DNA of 64,000 nucleotides from Frigidibacter sp. SD6-1 (GTDB taxonomy: Bacteria > Pseudomonadota > Alphaproteobacteria > Rhodobacterales > Rhodobacteraceae), in assembly GCF_030143255.1 (NCBI RefSeq), contig NZ_JARJNR010000007.1, forward strand, positions 124,001 to 188,000, given 5' to 3'. This document shows positions 50,451 to 59,303 of the stretch, one piece after another. The translations under genes were made by a program, and so were the position numbers. How positions within the stretch are numbered: position 1 is the first letter of the stretch; each line of letters starts with the position of its first letter. Below the pieces are notes generated by a model. The model saw nothing but the letters and a program-made list of their open reading frames with translations, ran no database searches and had not been told where the DNA came from.

Positions 50451-51116
50451 ATGAACAATTCGATCATCCAGCTTCTCGTTCTTGCCGGTGTGGCGATCTT
50501 TCTGATCCTCAAGCTGCGCAGCGTTCTCGGCACCCGGGACGGGTTCGAGGGTCGTTCTCAACCGGATGCGCTGCCCAATCCGGCGCGGCGAGAACGGCGC
50601 GGCTTCGACGTGATCGAGGGCGGCCCCGACCGCGATATCACCGATCATGTGCCCGAGGGCAGCGACAGCGCCGCCGCGCTTCAGGCGATGAAGAATGTCG
50701 AGCCGGACTTTTCCGTTGGCACCTTCCTTCAGGGCGCGCGCGGCGCCTACGAGATGATTCTCGGCGCCTTCGCGAACGGCGATATCGACAGGATCCGCCC
50801 CTTCCTGTCCCCCGAAGTCGCCGCAAGCTTTGCCGCTGTGGTCGAGGACCGGAAAGCGAAGCGCCTGACGGTATCCAGCGAATTCCTCGGTATCCGCGAG
50901 CTTTCCGTGCAGTCTGCCGCATTCGACCGTGCCGGGAATGAGGCGGAAGTGACAGTGCGCTTCGTCGCGGAACTCATTTCCTCGACCCGCGACAGCGCGG
51001 GCGAGGTGGTCGAGGGCGACCCCAAACATGCGCGCAAGCAAAAGGACGTCTGGACCTTCGCGCGTCGCATGGGCGCGAATGATCCGAACTGGCAGCTCGT
51101 CGCCACCGGGGAATGA
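50451..51116 (+). CDS. Tim44/TimA-like membrane-anchored protein
   Basis: 221 residues. N-terminal membrane segment (IIQLLVLAGVAIFLILKL), charged linker, then a Tim44-like domain (FLQGARGAYEMILGAFANGD, LSSEFLGIRELSVQS-type strands and KDVWTFARRMGANDPNWQL at the end). This bacterial relative of mitochondrial Tim44 is linked to the inner membrane; its task is not settled. Stop overlaps the mltA-like start. Confidence 0.92.
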   Translation: MNNSIIQLLVLAGVAIFLILKLRSVLGTRDGFEGRSQPDALPNPARRERRGFDVIEGGPDRDITDHVPEGSDSAAALQAMKNVEPDFSVGTFLQGARGAYEMILGAFANGDIDRIRPFLSPEVAASFAAVVEDRKAKRLTVSSEFLGIRELSVQSAAFDRAGNEAEVTVRFVAELISSTRDSAGEVVEGDPKHARKQKDVWTFARRMGANDPNWQLVATGE

Positions 51117-52009
51117 GCGCGGCGCCGGGTGTCGCGGGCCTGCAGGGCTGGTCGAACGACGACCATGAGGCCGCGCTGGCTGCCTATGCGGCAAGCATTT
51201 CCATTCTGCCTGGCCATTGGCCCCGCCCCGATGGCCGTCCGGCGCGCGCCTTCTTTCAGGAAGCCTTCGACATCGACGTGTCGGCCGAGGGCCTTCTGAC
51301 CGGCTATTACGAGCCCGAACTGCAAGGGTCGGACCGCCCGCAAGGCAGGTTCCGTTTTCCGCTCTATTCCCTGCCGCCCGATCTGGACCCGGGTCGCCCG
51401 TGGCACGACCGTGCCGCAATCGAGGTGGGCGATCTGCTGGCGGGGCAAGAGCTGGTCTGGCTCGACAGCGCCCTTGAGGCGTTCCTCGCGCAGGTACAAG
51501 GCTCGGTCCGGGTGCGGCTGTCCGACGGGTCGGTGCGACGCTTCGGCTATGCCGGAAAGAATGGCCAGCCCTATTCCTCGATCGGCAAGGAACTGATCCG
51601 GCGCGGCGCCTTGGCGGAAAGCGACGCCTCGGTCGCCGCGATCCGGGCCTGGGCGGCAGCCAACCCCGCAGACCTGCCGGATCTTCTGCGCGTGAACCGC
51701 TCCTTCGTCTTCTTCCGTCCGCTCGACCTCGACCCCGCGCTCGGCCCCATCGGAACCGCCGGTTGCCCGGTCACGCCGCTGCGCTCGCTCGCCGTCGACC
51801 CCGACCACATCCCCCTCGGCGCGCCGGTCTGGGTCGAATGGCAGGGCGCAGCGCGGCTCATGATCGCGCAGGATACCGGCGGGGCGATCCGGGGCGCGGG
51901 GCGGGGCGATATATTCTTCGGCACCGGCGGGGCGGCTGGCGACGCGGCCGGTGCCCTGAAATGCACAGGGCGGCTGACGCTGCTTGTCCCCAGGGCGGGC
52001 AGGGCATGA
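51113..52009 (+). CDS. mltA: MltA-type murein transglycosylase, no signal peptide seen
   Basis: 298 residues. LLTGYYEPELQGSDRPQGRF opens the MltA domain; the 3D part has FFRPLDLDPALGPIGTAGC and IAQDTGGAIRGAGRGDIFFG with the catalytic Asp. It would cleave peptidoglycan glycan strands. The protein starts MSAAPGVAGLQGWSNDD without any hydrophobic export signal, and an in-frame stop lies at 51080-51082, so no longer start is possible. Confidence 0.85.
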   Translation: MSAAPGVAGLQGWSNDDHEAALAAYAASISILPGHWPRPDGRPARAFFQEAFDIDVSAEGLLTGYYEPELQGSDRPQGRFRFPLYSLPPDLDPGRPWHDRAAIEVGDLLAGQELVWLDSALEAFLAQVQGSVRVRLSDGSVRRFGYAGKNGQPYSSIGKELIRRGALAESDASVAAIRAWAAANPADLPDLLRVNRSFVFFRPLDLDPALGPIGTAGCPVTPLRSLAVDPDHIPLGAPVWVEWQGAARLMIAQDTGGAIRGAGRGDIFFGTGGAAGDAAGALKCTGRLTLLVPRAGRA

Positions 52010-52602
52010 GCCGCCGCCGCCATCTGAGCCCGGAGGAGCGCGAGCTCTGGAACCGTATCGCCGCCTCGGCGCGCGCACTCAGGCCCGAGCGGCCGGTGCC
52101 GCATGATCCGGCGCCGCATCCGAAGGTGGCGCCGAAGGCACCGCCGCACCGGGCACCCGACCTTGCGCCCTTCGTACTCGGCGAACGGGCCTTGCCGCGC
52201 GCCGCCACGCACAACCTTTCGCCCGCACCGCACGAAAGGCTGAAGGCCGAACCCTTGCGCATGGATCACAAGACCTTTGGCCGCATGGCGCGCGGCAAGC
52301 TCGCGCCAGAGGCGCGGCTTGACCTGCATGGCATGACCCTGTCCGAGGCGCATGCCGAACTTGTCCATTTCGTGCTGACCTCGCAGGCGGCGGGTCTGCG
52401 GCTTCTCCTCGTCATCACCGGCAAGGGCAAGGCGAAGGACAGCCACGGGCCTGTCCCCGACCGGATCGGCGCCCTGCGCCATCAGGTGCCGCACTGGCTG
52501 ATGCTGCCGCCCATCGGCTCGCATGTGCTGCAGGTTGCGCCCGCGAGCCTGCGCCACGGCGGGCAGGGCGCCTACTACGTCTATCTCAAGCGCGGCCGCT
52601 GA
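52006..52602 (+). CDS. Smr-domain protein
   Basis: 198 residues. A basic N terminus (SRRRHLSPEERELWNRI) and a Pro-rich linker precede the Smr domain with LDLHGMTLSEAHAELVHFV and LLLVITGKGKAKDSHGPVPD then APASLRHGGQGAYYVYLKR-like ending. Smr domains are nucleases, of DNA or of stalled mRNA. Overlaps mltA by four bases; Tim44-mltA-smr is a common alphaproteobacterial set. Confidence 0.92.
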   Translation: MSRRRHLSPEERELWNRIAASARALRPERPVPHDPAPHPKVAPKAPPHRAPDLAPFVLGERALPRAATHNLSPAPHERLKAEPLRMDHKTFGRMARGKLAPEARLDLHGMTLSEAHAELVHFVLTSQAAGLRLLLVITGKGKAKDSHGPVPDRIGALRHQVPHWLMLPPIGSHVLQVAPASLRHGGQGAYYVYLKRGR

Positions 52603-53763
52603 TCACTGGTCGGCGATCGCCGTCACTGGCGACAGGATGATCTGTGTGGCGCTCTGCAAGCTGAGGACGACACCCCCCAGAAGCCCGGGCCTGCCCGTCC
52701 GATCCGAGGCGAATGCGGAATCCACGTCGCCGATCCGGCCAAGGATCGACAGAAGCGCGGGTGAATTGCCGACATTGAAATGCCCGCCGCCGGTCGAGAA
52801 GGCGGTGGTGTCGATCAGCGTCACCTCCAGATCGGCCAGCTCCGACGGGTCCCTGAGGTTGCCCACCCGGTCACGCTGCCCGGTCAGCCGGGCGGAAAGC
52901 GCCAGCGCCTTGTCTTTCTTCGAAGTGAAGATCAGGAAGGGCTGCGGCAGCCGCCCGATCCGGCGCGCCTGTTCATGGAAGACGTCGATATCGATGTCGG
53001 GAGACATCAGCACCACGCCGTCGATACCGGCGATCAGGCCGCGCTTGCCGCCAATCGCCATCTGCCGCAGCGTTTCCATCGCCACCATGCAGCCGATCGA
53101 ATGGGCGATGATCGTCACGCGCCGCGCGCCCGCCGCACGGACCTGACCGATCAGCTCTTCCAGCCCATCACGAGCGAAAAGCGCGCTGTCGCGATCATAG
53201 ACATAGCCAAGCGGGCTGGCGCGCGAGGGCCAGGAATAATGGACGAGCACGGCCCCGATCTGCAGATCATGGCCAAGTTGCGCCAGACGGTAGGTACCTT
53301 CGGCGAACGTGTTGTTGAAACCGTGAATGAAGATGACCGCATCCCTCCTGGTGCGCAAGGCCCGCACCAGATCGGCCCGGAACGCGCCGGGTCCGTCATA
53401 GATTTCCTGTGCTGTCGCCACGAACTCCGTCTCTGGATCGGCCTTGTGCTTTTTCGCGGGCCAGTCGATCTCTCCCGGCCGGTGGCCCGGCGGGATCGAC
53501 ACGTCGACCCGGACGAAGCGCAGGGTGGCGGTGCGCCCCCTGCCGAAGGGCTCCGCCTCTTCCTGATCGAAGCCGCGTGTCGTGCCGATGAAGACCTGCT
53601 CGCTCGCGCCAAGACCCCTGGCTTCGGGCACGATCTTGATCGCGCCGCGCGCCGCGCAGGCGGCAAGCGAGGCGACCGACAGCGCGAGGATCGCGCGGCG
53701 CGGGATCAGGCCGGGCGCCTCCTCGTACGCTTCGCGTCTCGTCGGCAGGCCCGAAGAGCGCAC
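52603..53763 (-). CDS. Alpha/beta hydrolase (DUF900), probable lipoprotein; start uncertain
   Basis: Up to 386 residues with GTG at 53763. The hydrolase has the oxyanion stretch IFIHGFNNTFAEG, the nucleophile in IIAHSIGCMVAMETLRQM and PDIDIDVFHEQ. Near the start is a lipoprotein-like IPRRAILALSVASLAAC with lipobox L-A-A-C. A GAGGAG sits nine bases before a CTG at 53709 that would open exactly at that signal; ATG at 53796 is also in frame. Substrate unknown. Confidence 0.75.
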   Translation of the reverse strand: MRSSGLPTRREAYEEAPGLIPRRAILALSVASLAACAARGAIKIVPEARGLGASEQVFIGTTRGFDQEEAEPFGRGRTATLRFVRVDVSIPPGHRPGEIDWPAKKHKADPETEFVATAQEIYDGPGAFRADLVRALRTRRDAVIFIHGFNNTFAEGTYRLAQLGHDLQIGAVLVHYSWPSRASPLGYVYDRDSALFARDGLEELIGQVRAAGARRVTIIAHSIGCMVAMETLRQMAIGGKRGLIAGIDGVVLMSPDIDIDVFHEQARRIGRLPQPFLIFTSKKDKALALSARLTGQRDRVGNLRDPSELADLEVTLIDTTAFSTGGGHFNVGNSPALLSILGRIGDVDSAFASDRTGRPGLLGGVVLSLQSATQIILSPVTAIADQ

Positions 53764-53785
53764 GAAGTGCGACGATGAGGGCCTG

Positions 53786-55087
53786 TCAGAGCACATAGCG
53801 GCTGAGGTCGGCAGACCGCGCCAGATCGCCCAGGTTCGTCTCGACGAAAGCCGCATCCACCGTCACCGCCTGCCCCGACCGGTCGGGGGCATGGAAGGAA
53901 AGTTCCTCGAACACCCGCTCCATCACGGTGTAAAGCCGCCGCGCGCCGATATTCTCGACAGAGCGGTTCACCTCCGCCGCAATGCCCGCCAGCGCGGCGA
54001 TCCCCTCGGGCGTGAAGGTCACGCCGACCCCCTCCGTCTCCATCAGCGCCGCATATTGCCGGGTCAGCGCATTGTCGGTCTCGGTCAGGATGCGCACGAA
54101 ATCCGCCTCGGTCAGCGGCCTGAGTTCCACCCGGATCGGCAGGCGGCCCTGCAGTTCGGGCAGCAGGTCCGATGGCTTGGCGATATGGAAGGCGCCCGAG
54201 GCGATGAAGAGAATATGGTCGGTCTTCACCGGCCCGTATTTGGTCGAAACCGTCGTGCCTTCGATCAAGGGCAGAAGATCGCGCTGCACCCCTTCGCGGC
54301 TGACATCCGCGCCGCGCGTCTCGGCCCGGGCGCAGACCTTGTCGATCTCGTCCAGAAACACGATCCCGTTTTCCTGCACCGCCTCCAGCGCCGCGGCCTT
54401 CACCGCCTCGTCATCCAGAAGCTTGTCGGCCTCTTCCGCGATCAGCAGATCGTAGCTTTCCGCGACCGTCATCTTGCGCCTGATCCGCCGCCCGCCGAAG
54501 GCCTTTCCGAATATATCGCCCAGGTTCATCATGCCCATCCCGGGCTGGCCGGGCATTTCCATCGCGGGGAAGGGGCTGGAGGTATCGGCAACGTCCAGCT
54601 CGATCAAGGTCTTGTCCAGCTCGCCCTTCTTCAGCTTGGCGCGGAACATCTCGCGCGTCTGTTCGCGCGCATCCGCCCCGGCGACCGCCTCGACCACCCG
54701 GTCCTCGGCCGCCTTGTGGGCACGGGCCTTCACCTCCTCGCGCATCCGCTCGCGGGTTTCCGCGATCGCCGTGTCCATCAGGTCGCGGATGATCTGGTCG
54801 ACATCGCGCCCGACATAGCCCACCTCGGTGAATTTCGTTGCCTCGACCTTAAGGAAGGGCGCGCGGGCAAGCTTCGCCAGACGCCGCGAAATCTCGGTCT
54901 TGCCGACGCCCGTTGGCCCGATCATCAGGATGTTCTTCGGATAGACCTCTTCGCGCAGGTCGTCCGGCAGCTGCTTGCGTCGCCAGCGGTTTCTGAGCGC
55001 GACCGCGACGGCGCGCTTGGCATCCGACTGGCCGATGATGAAGCGGTCAAGCTCCGAGACGATCTCGCGCGGGGTCAGGTTGGTCAT
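53786..55087 (-). CDS. hslU: HslU unfoldase of the HslVU protease
   Basis: 433 residues. [20 protein letters not shown] start; Walker [33 protein letters not shown] pore loop; the I-domain and Walker [14 protein letters not shown]. It ends [12 protein letters not shown], the tail that docks in HslV. It unfolds proteins for HslV. Separated from hslV by one membrane protein gene. Confidence 0.97.
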   Translation of the reverse strand: MTNLTPREIVSELDRFIIGQSDAKRAVAVALRNRWRRKQLPDDLREEVYPKNILMIGPTGVGKTEISRRLAKLARAPFLKVEATKFTEVGYVGRDVDQIIRDLMDTAIAETRERMREEVKARAHKAAEDRVVEAVAGADAREQTREMFRAKLKKGELDKTLIELDVADTSSPFPAMEMPGQPGMGMMNLGDIFGKAFGGRRIRRKMTVAESYDLLIAEEADKLLDDEAVKAAALEAVQENGIVFLDEIDKVCARAETRGADVSREGVQRDLLPLIEGTTVSTKYGPVKTDHILFIASGAFHIAKPSDLLPELQGRLPIRVELRPLTEADFVRILTETDNALTRQYAALMETEGVGVTFTPEGIAALAGIAAEVNRSVENIGARRLYTVMERVFEELSFHAPDRSGQAVTVDAAFVETNLGDLARSADLSRYVL

Positions 55088-55090
55088 GGA

Positions 55091-56182
55091 TCAGGCCGTA
55101 TATGGGGGAAGGCTGGACTTGCCGGGGAAGTCCGGCAGCGCGCGCATCAGGGCGCCGCGCAAGGGCACCCACCAGGTGCCGAGCGCGGTGATGAAGAACC
55201 CCAGGATCAAGAGGATGAAGGCCCAGTGGCCGGGCCCGGCATCGTCGGCGCCGTTCCGCACGATCCAGGAAATGACGAGTGCCACATAGACGATCCCCGC
55301 AGTCAGAAACGACCGGCGGTCGATGACGAGCGCGAGCGCCGCGATAAGTGCCAGCGCAGCGCCCGTCGCAGCCATCCCGGCCGTGCCGCCGATATTCATC
55401 AGGGTCAGCGCGACCGTATTGACCAGCGCGGGCGCGGCCAGAAGGTGCAGCCAGAAGGCGGTCGCTGCATGGCGGCCAAGCCGGTGCGGGTCGCGCGTGT
55501 CGAACCACATGCCCGCAATAAAGGCAGCGATCCCGAAGCCGAGCGTGGCAAGCGAGAAGCGCGGGCTTTCGCGCAGGTCGAAGATGCCGTTCGCCATCCC
55601 GCCCCGCATGTCGAAGATCGCCTCGACCGAGGCGGTCAGCCCGTAAAGCGCCAGAAGGCCGAAGCCGCCGAGGATGAACATCGAAAAGGGCAGCTTGAAA
55701 CGCCAGTACCAGATGGCCATCGCCGCCATCGCCGCGATATTGGCCACGACGAACGCCCCCCGGTCGGCGAGATCGCCGCTTGCAAGAAGCGTCAGCACCA
55801 TCAGGTAGACGCCGGTCCCGTAGGCAACCGCCAGCACCATCGACGGCAGGTTCATCCGCCGTTCCAGCGTGAAATAGGTGGCCCACCACCAGGCGATGGC
55901 GGCAGAGATCGCAGGCAGCGCGACCATCATCGCGAAGCCGCCGAACCAGGCGAGCAACAGCGAGATGCCCGACAGAAGGATGATCAGGCCGAGCGAGACG
56001 AAAATCTCGGAAAAGCCCTTGAAGAATTCGAAAGGCTCGTCCTCGGCGGGCATCGTCGCGCGTTTGCCCTGCCGCGTCGCGGCCAGCGCCGAAAGGCCCG
56101 CCGCCTGCGCCTCGCTCATCAGGCCCGCCTGGACCGCCGCCCGAAGGTCGGATGCGGCGATGGTGTTTGCCTCGTCAGCCAC
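55091..56182 (-). CDS. DUF2157-like polytopic membrane protein between hslV and hslU
   Basis: 363 residues. A cytoplasmic start ([20 protein letters not shown]) resembling the helical N terminus of DUF2157 proteins leads to about ten membrane helices, the first [20 protein letters not shown]. Function unknown. Its start overlaps the hslV stop and its end lies three bases before hslU, so it is co-expressed with the protease. Confidence 0.8.
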   Translation of the reverse strand: MADEANTIAASDLRAAVQAGLMSEAQAAGLSALAATRQGKRATMPAEDEPFEFFKGFSEIFVSLGLIILLSGISLLLAWFGGFAMMVALPAISAAIAWWWATYFTLERRMNLPSMVLAVAYGTGVYLMVLTLLASGDLADRGAFVVANIAAMAAMAIWYWRFKLPFSMFILGGFGLLALYGLTASVEAIFDMRGGMANGIFDLRESPRFSLATLGFGIAAFIAGMWFDTRDPHRLGRHAATAFWLHLLAAPALVNTVALTLMNIGGTAGMAATGAALALIAALALVIDRRSFLTAGIVYVALVISWIVRNGADDAGPGHWAFILLILGFFITALGTWWVPLRGALMRALPDFPGKSSLPPYTA

Positions 56183-56732
56183 TGATACGCTCCACCGTGA
56201 GATTGCCGTTCGTATAGACGCAGATGTCGGCGGCGATCGCCATCGCCCGGCGCGCGACCTCTTCCGCCGAAAGGTCGCTGGCCATCAGCCCGCGCGCCGC
56301 CGCCAGCGCGAAGTTGCCGCCCGAACCGATGGCGGCCACGTCATGTTCGGGTTCCAGAACGTCGCCCGCCCCAGTCAGCACGAACAAGGCCTTGCCGTCG
56401 GTCACGATCAGCATGGCCTCCAGATTGCGCAGATACTTGTCCATGCGCCAATCCTTGGCGAGTTCCACGCAGGCGCGCGACAATTGGCCGGGCGCGGCCT
56501 CAAGCTTTTTCTCCAAACGCTCCAGCAGGGTAAAGGCGTCCGCCGTCGATCCGGCAAAACCCGCCACCACCTCATGCCCGCCCGGCGACAGCCGCCTGAC
56601 CTTGCGCGCGGAGCCCTTGATCACCGTCTGGCCGAGGCTGACCTGCCCGTCACCCGCCACCACAACCTCGCCGCCCCGTCGCACGGCCAGGATCGTGGTC
56701 CCATGCCAGCCGGGGAATTTCTCGTCGCTCAT
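56175..56732 (-). CDS. hslV: HslV peptidase of the HslVU protease
   Basis: 185 residues. After the leader [11 protein letters not shown], cleavage exposes the catalytic Thr12 ([19 protein letters not shown]). [12 protein letters not shown] and the end [16 protein letters not shown] fit HslV. The start at 56732 gives the standard leader; the very long upstream frame is antisense to the next gene. First of the hslV-DUF2157-hslU unit. Confidence 0.97.
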   Translation of the reverse strand: MSDEKFPGWHGTTILAVRRGGEVVVAGDGQVSLGQTVIKGSARKVRRLSPGGHEVVAGFAGSTADAFTLLERLEKKLEAAPGQLSRACVELAKDWRMDKYLRNLEAMLIVTDGKALFVLTGAGDVLEPEHDVAAIGSGGNFALAAARGLMASDLSAEEVARRAMAIAADICVYTNGNLTVERISG

Positions 56733-56846
56733 GCCAAAGGTCCGTCCTGGGCTCCGTTTCGCCAGATATGGGTCATGGAAACCGGCAGGGCAAGCGGTGG
56801 TTCTGCGGCTTGCCGTGCGCGGTGTCGCATGGGTAGTGTTCCGCCC

Positions 56847-57776
56847 ATGACAGCTGCACGTTCCGTCCGCATCCATCTTGGTCCCCAGATCCTCGACGCC
56901 GCCCGCGCCGGGCGTCACAATTTCCTCAACCGGCTGACGGATGTGCTGCGCGAATGTGGCTACGAAACCGAATACCGCGAGACGAATTACGCCGAACGGA
57001 TCGCCACCGGCGCGCTGCCTGGCTGGTCGATGTTCGAGATGGAACCGCCCGAAGGCCCGCGCTCGCTGGTCTTCCGCCTCGCCTATGTCGCGCCCTTCTG
57101 GCAGATCGACCGGACCGACCGGCGCTGGGACTGGTCGGTGGCTCAGGCGGCCTTCGACCCAGATCCGCGCCACCGGCAAGAGGCGGAAAGGTTCGCCGCC
57201 TTCTGGCGCCGCCGCCTCTATGGTTCGGCGACAGAGAGCGTGGTGCGGGGCGGTGTGATCTTTGTACCTCTGCAGGCGCGGCTTCTTGACCGGCGGCCGT
57301 TTCAGGCGATGTCGCCCGTCGAGATGCTTGACTGGCTGCTTGTCCGGTTTCCCGGCCGCAAGATCGTGGCGACACTTCACCCCAGGCATGATGTGACGGA
57401 GGAGGAGCGGGCCGCGCTTGCGGCACTGACGGCGCGGCACGGTAAGCTCACGGTCGACCACCGCTCTGCCCCTGAGATGCTCGCTCGCTGCGATTTTGTC
57501 GCGACCGAGAACAGCGCGGTCGCGTTCGAGGCGCTCTTCTTCCGCAAGCGCGCGCTCCTCTTCGCGGGGATCGACTTCCACCACCCGTTCGCCTCGGTCT
57601 GGCGCGACGGCGAGGCGAAGGCGCTTGCCGATCTGGAAGGCGAGCCGCCGGATTTCGACGCCTATCTCCACTGGTATTTGCAACGTCAGAGCCTGAACGC
57701 AGGGCGCGAGGATTTCCGGGTCAAGACGATGAGGCGCCTTGGCGATCTGGGGATGGACCTGCTGGTCGAGGGCTGA
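56847..57776 (+). CDS. Glycosyltransferase-like protein, possibly Kdo-transferase related
   Basis: 309 residues. The C-terminal half has [17 protein letters not shown] and then [20 protein letters not shown], a layout (His-Pro, then Asn-Ser followed by Glu-Ala-Leu) seen in the KpsC/KpsS beta-Kdo transferases and similar GT-B enzymes. The N-terminal half is unrecognised and rich in Trp and Arg. No capsule genes are nearby. An in-frame ATG 18 bases upstream is possible. Confidence 0.6.
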   Translation: MTAARSVRIHLGPQILDAARAGRHNFLNRLTDVLRECGYETEYRETNYAERIATGALPGWSMFEMEPPEGPRSLVFRLAYVAPFWQIDRTDRRWDWSVAQAAFDPDPRHRQEAERFAAFWRRRLYGSATESVVRGGVIFVPLQARLLDRRPFQAMSPVEMLDWLLVRFPGRKIVATLHPRHDVTEEERAALAALTARHGKLTVDHRSAPEMLARCDFVATENSAVAFEALFFRKRALLFAGIDFHHPFASVWRDGEAKALADLEGEPPDFDAYLHWYLQRQSLNAGREDFRVKTMRRLGDLGMDLLVEG

Positions 57777-57834
57777 AGCGAATGTGACCGGCCCTCTGGT
57801 TGCCGGTATGTGACCGCTTCGCTAGCCTGCGGCC

Positions 57835-58443
57835 ATGACCGCCGCCCGTTCCGTGACCGAAGAGATACCGACCTGCAGGCTCTGCGTCGATCGGTTCGCG
57901 GCGACCGCGACGGCGCATGTGCCGCGCCCGGTCGTCTGGCTGTCGCGGAGCGCGCGCATCCTGATCGCCGGGCAGGCGCCCGGGGCGCGGGTCCATGCCT
58001 CTGGCAAGCCGTTCGACGATCCGTCGGGCGCGCGGCTGCGCGACTGGCTGGGGCTGGACGAGGCGACGTTCTGGGACCGGTCGCGCGTGGCCTTCCTGCC
58101 GATGGCCTTCTGCTTTCCCGGATATGACGCGAAGGGCGCCGACCTGCCGCCGCCACCGATCTGCGCCAGAACATGGCGGGCACCGCTTATGGCCGACCTG
58201 ACGCAGGTGCGGCTTACCTTCCTGATCGGCGGCCATGCCCAGCGCTGGCATCTCGGACCGCAGGCGGTCGCGGGCGGTGTGACAGCCACGGTCGCGCGCT
58301 GGCGCGACCATGTGCCACGGCTTTTCCCCTTGCCCCATCCGTCCTGGCGCAATAGCGGCTGGCTGAAACGCAATCCCTGGTTCGGCGCCGAGCTTCTGCC
58401 GCGCGCCCGGGCCGCCGTGGCGGAGGTTCTGGCCGATGGCTGA
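57835..58443 (+). CDS. Uracil-DNA glycosylase superfamily protein
   Basis: 202 residues. Motif 1 is LIAGQAPGARVHASGKPFDD and motif 2 is PLPHPSWRNSGWLKRNPWF. The start contains CRLCVDRF, a Cys pair, but not the four cysteines of the iron-sulphur family 4 or 5 enzymes. This subfamily is widespread and not well tested for uracil removal. The next gene overlaps its stop by eight bases. Confidence 0.82.
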   Translation: MTAARSVTEEIPTCRLCVDRFAATATAHVPRPVVWLSRSARILIAGQAPGARVHASGKPFDDPSGARLRDWLGLDEATFWDRSRVAFLPMAFCFPGYDAKGADLPPPPICARTWRAPLMADLTQVRLTFLIGGHAQRWHLGPQAVAGGVTATVARWRDHVPRLFPLPHPSWRNSGWLKRNPWFGAELLPRARAAVAEVLADG

Positions 58444-59221
58444 GTCGAGCGCGCTTGACCGCGCCCACCGCGAGATGATCGCCCGCCCCGAGGACGAGGC
58501 GGCACGGCGCACCTATTATCACAGGCTCGCGGCGGCGGAACTCTGCCTTCTCCTAGACAGGGAGCCGGAGGGCGACGATCTGGCGCCGACCGTGGTCGAC
58601 CTCGACGAGGGCAAGTTCATCCTTGCCTTTGACAGCGAGGAGCGGTTGGCCGCTTTCGCCGACGGCCCGGTTCCCTATGCCGCCCTGCCGGGTCGGGTAA
58701 TCGTCGGGCTGCTTGCCGGACAGGGGATCGGCGTCGGGCTGAACCTTGGGTCTGAGGAAACAGCCTTCCTGATGGCCGCCGTGGCGGTCGACTGGCTTGC
58801 CGAGCTTCTTGCGGCAGAGCCAGTGGCAGGCGCCGCGCGCCCCGTCGGATGGGCTGCGCCTGCCCGGCCCGAAGCGGCAGAGGCGCTTTCGGCCGCGCTG
58901 TCCGGTCTTGGCGTGCTCGCCGAAGGCGGTTGGCTGGTGACCGTTCGGCATGCAGACAGCCGCGTGGCGATGGCGTTGGTGATCGAAGGCGCAGCGCCGG
59001 GGGCGGAAGGCCCGCTTGCCAAGGCCGCTGCCGAGGCTTTGGCCCTGACCCTCGGACCGGAAGAGGCGGATGTGCTGTTCCTGTCCTCGGAGGAGTGCGC
59101 GGCGCTTGGGCTTGCTCGTTTCGCGGCGCCGGTCATCCTGACGCGTCCGGTGGCACCGGCACCGATGTCCGAGCCCTCAGCGCCCGGATCAGACCCGGAT
59201 CGTCCGCCGCGCCTGCGTTGA
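58436..59221 (+). CDS. SseB-like domain protein
   Basis: 261 residues. The N-terminal part (LCLLLDREPEGDDLAP, FILAFDSEERLAAFADG, PYAALPGRVIVGLLAG and GVGLNLGSEETAFLM) matches the SseB N-terminal fold. The C-terminal half is Ala-rich with a Pro-rich tail. Role unknown; overlaps the UDG-like gene. Confidence 0.75.
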   Translation: MAESSALDRAHREMIARPEDEAARRTYYHRLAAAELCLLLDREPEGDDLAPTVVDLDEGKFILAFDSEERLAAFADGPVPYAALPGRVIVGLLAGQGIGVGLNLGSEETAFLMAAVAVDWLAELLAAEPVAGAARPVGWAAPARPEAAEALSAALSGLGVLAEGGWLVTVRHADSRVAMALVIEGAAPGAEGPLAKAAAEALALTLGPEEADVLFLSSEECAALGLARFAAPVILTRPVAPAPMSEPSAPGSDPDRPPRLR

Positions 59222-59226
59222 GCGCG

Positions 59227-59296
59227 CCGGATTTCTGCAAGAAATCCGGTCCGGAGCCTTTCAAAGGCTCCGTGCCGATGTTTTTGAAAACATCGG
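59227..59296. repeat. Three tandem perfect hairpins between SseB-like gene and ghrA
   Basis: Hairpin A, 59227-59249: CCGGATTTCT-GCA-AGAAATCCGG. Hairpin B, 59252-59272: CGGAGCCTTT-C-AAAGGCTCCG. Hairpin C, 59275-59296: CCGATGTTTT-TG-AAAACATCGG. They lie between convergent genes. The order and the CTTTCAAAG centre of B resemble the pair at 42374-42421. Confidence 0.78.
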
Positions 59297-59303
59297 TCCC
59301 GCG

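Noticed and set aside
53582-56185. 867-codon open frame antisense to hslU and the DUF2157 gene
   Set aside because: Compositionally biased translation and two well-supported genes on the opposite strand.
56847-57855. Shared N terminus MTAARSV of the glycosyltransferase-like and UDG-like proteins
   Set aside because: Codons differ (for example GCAGCT versus GCCGCC) and similarity stops after seven residues; chance is enough.
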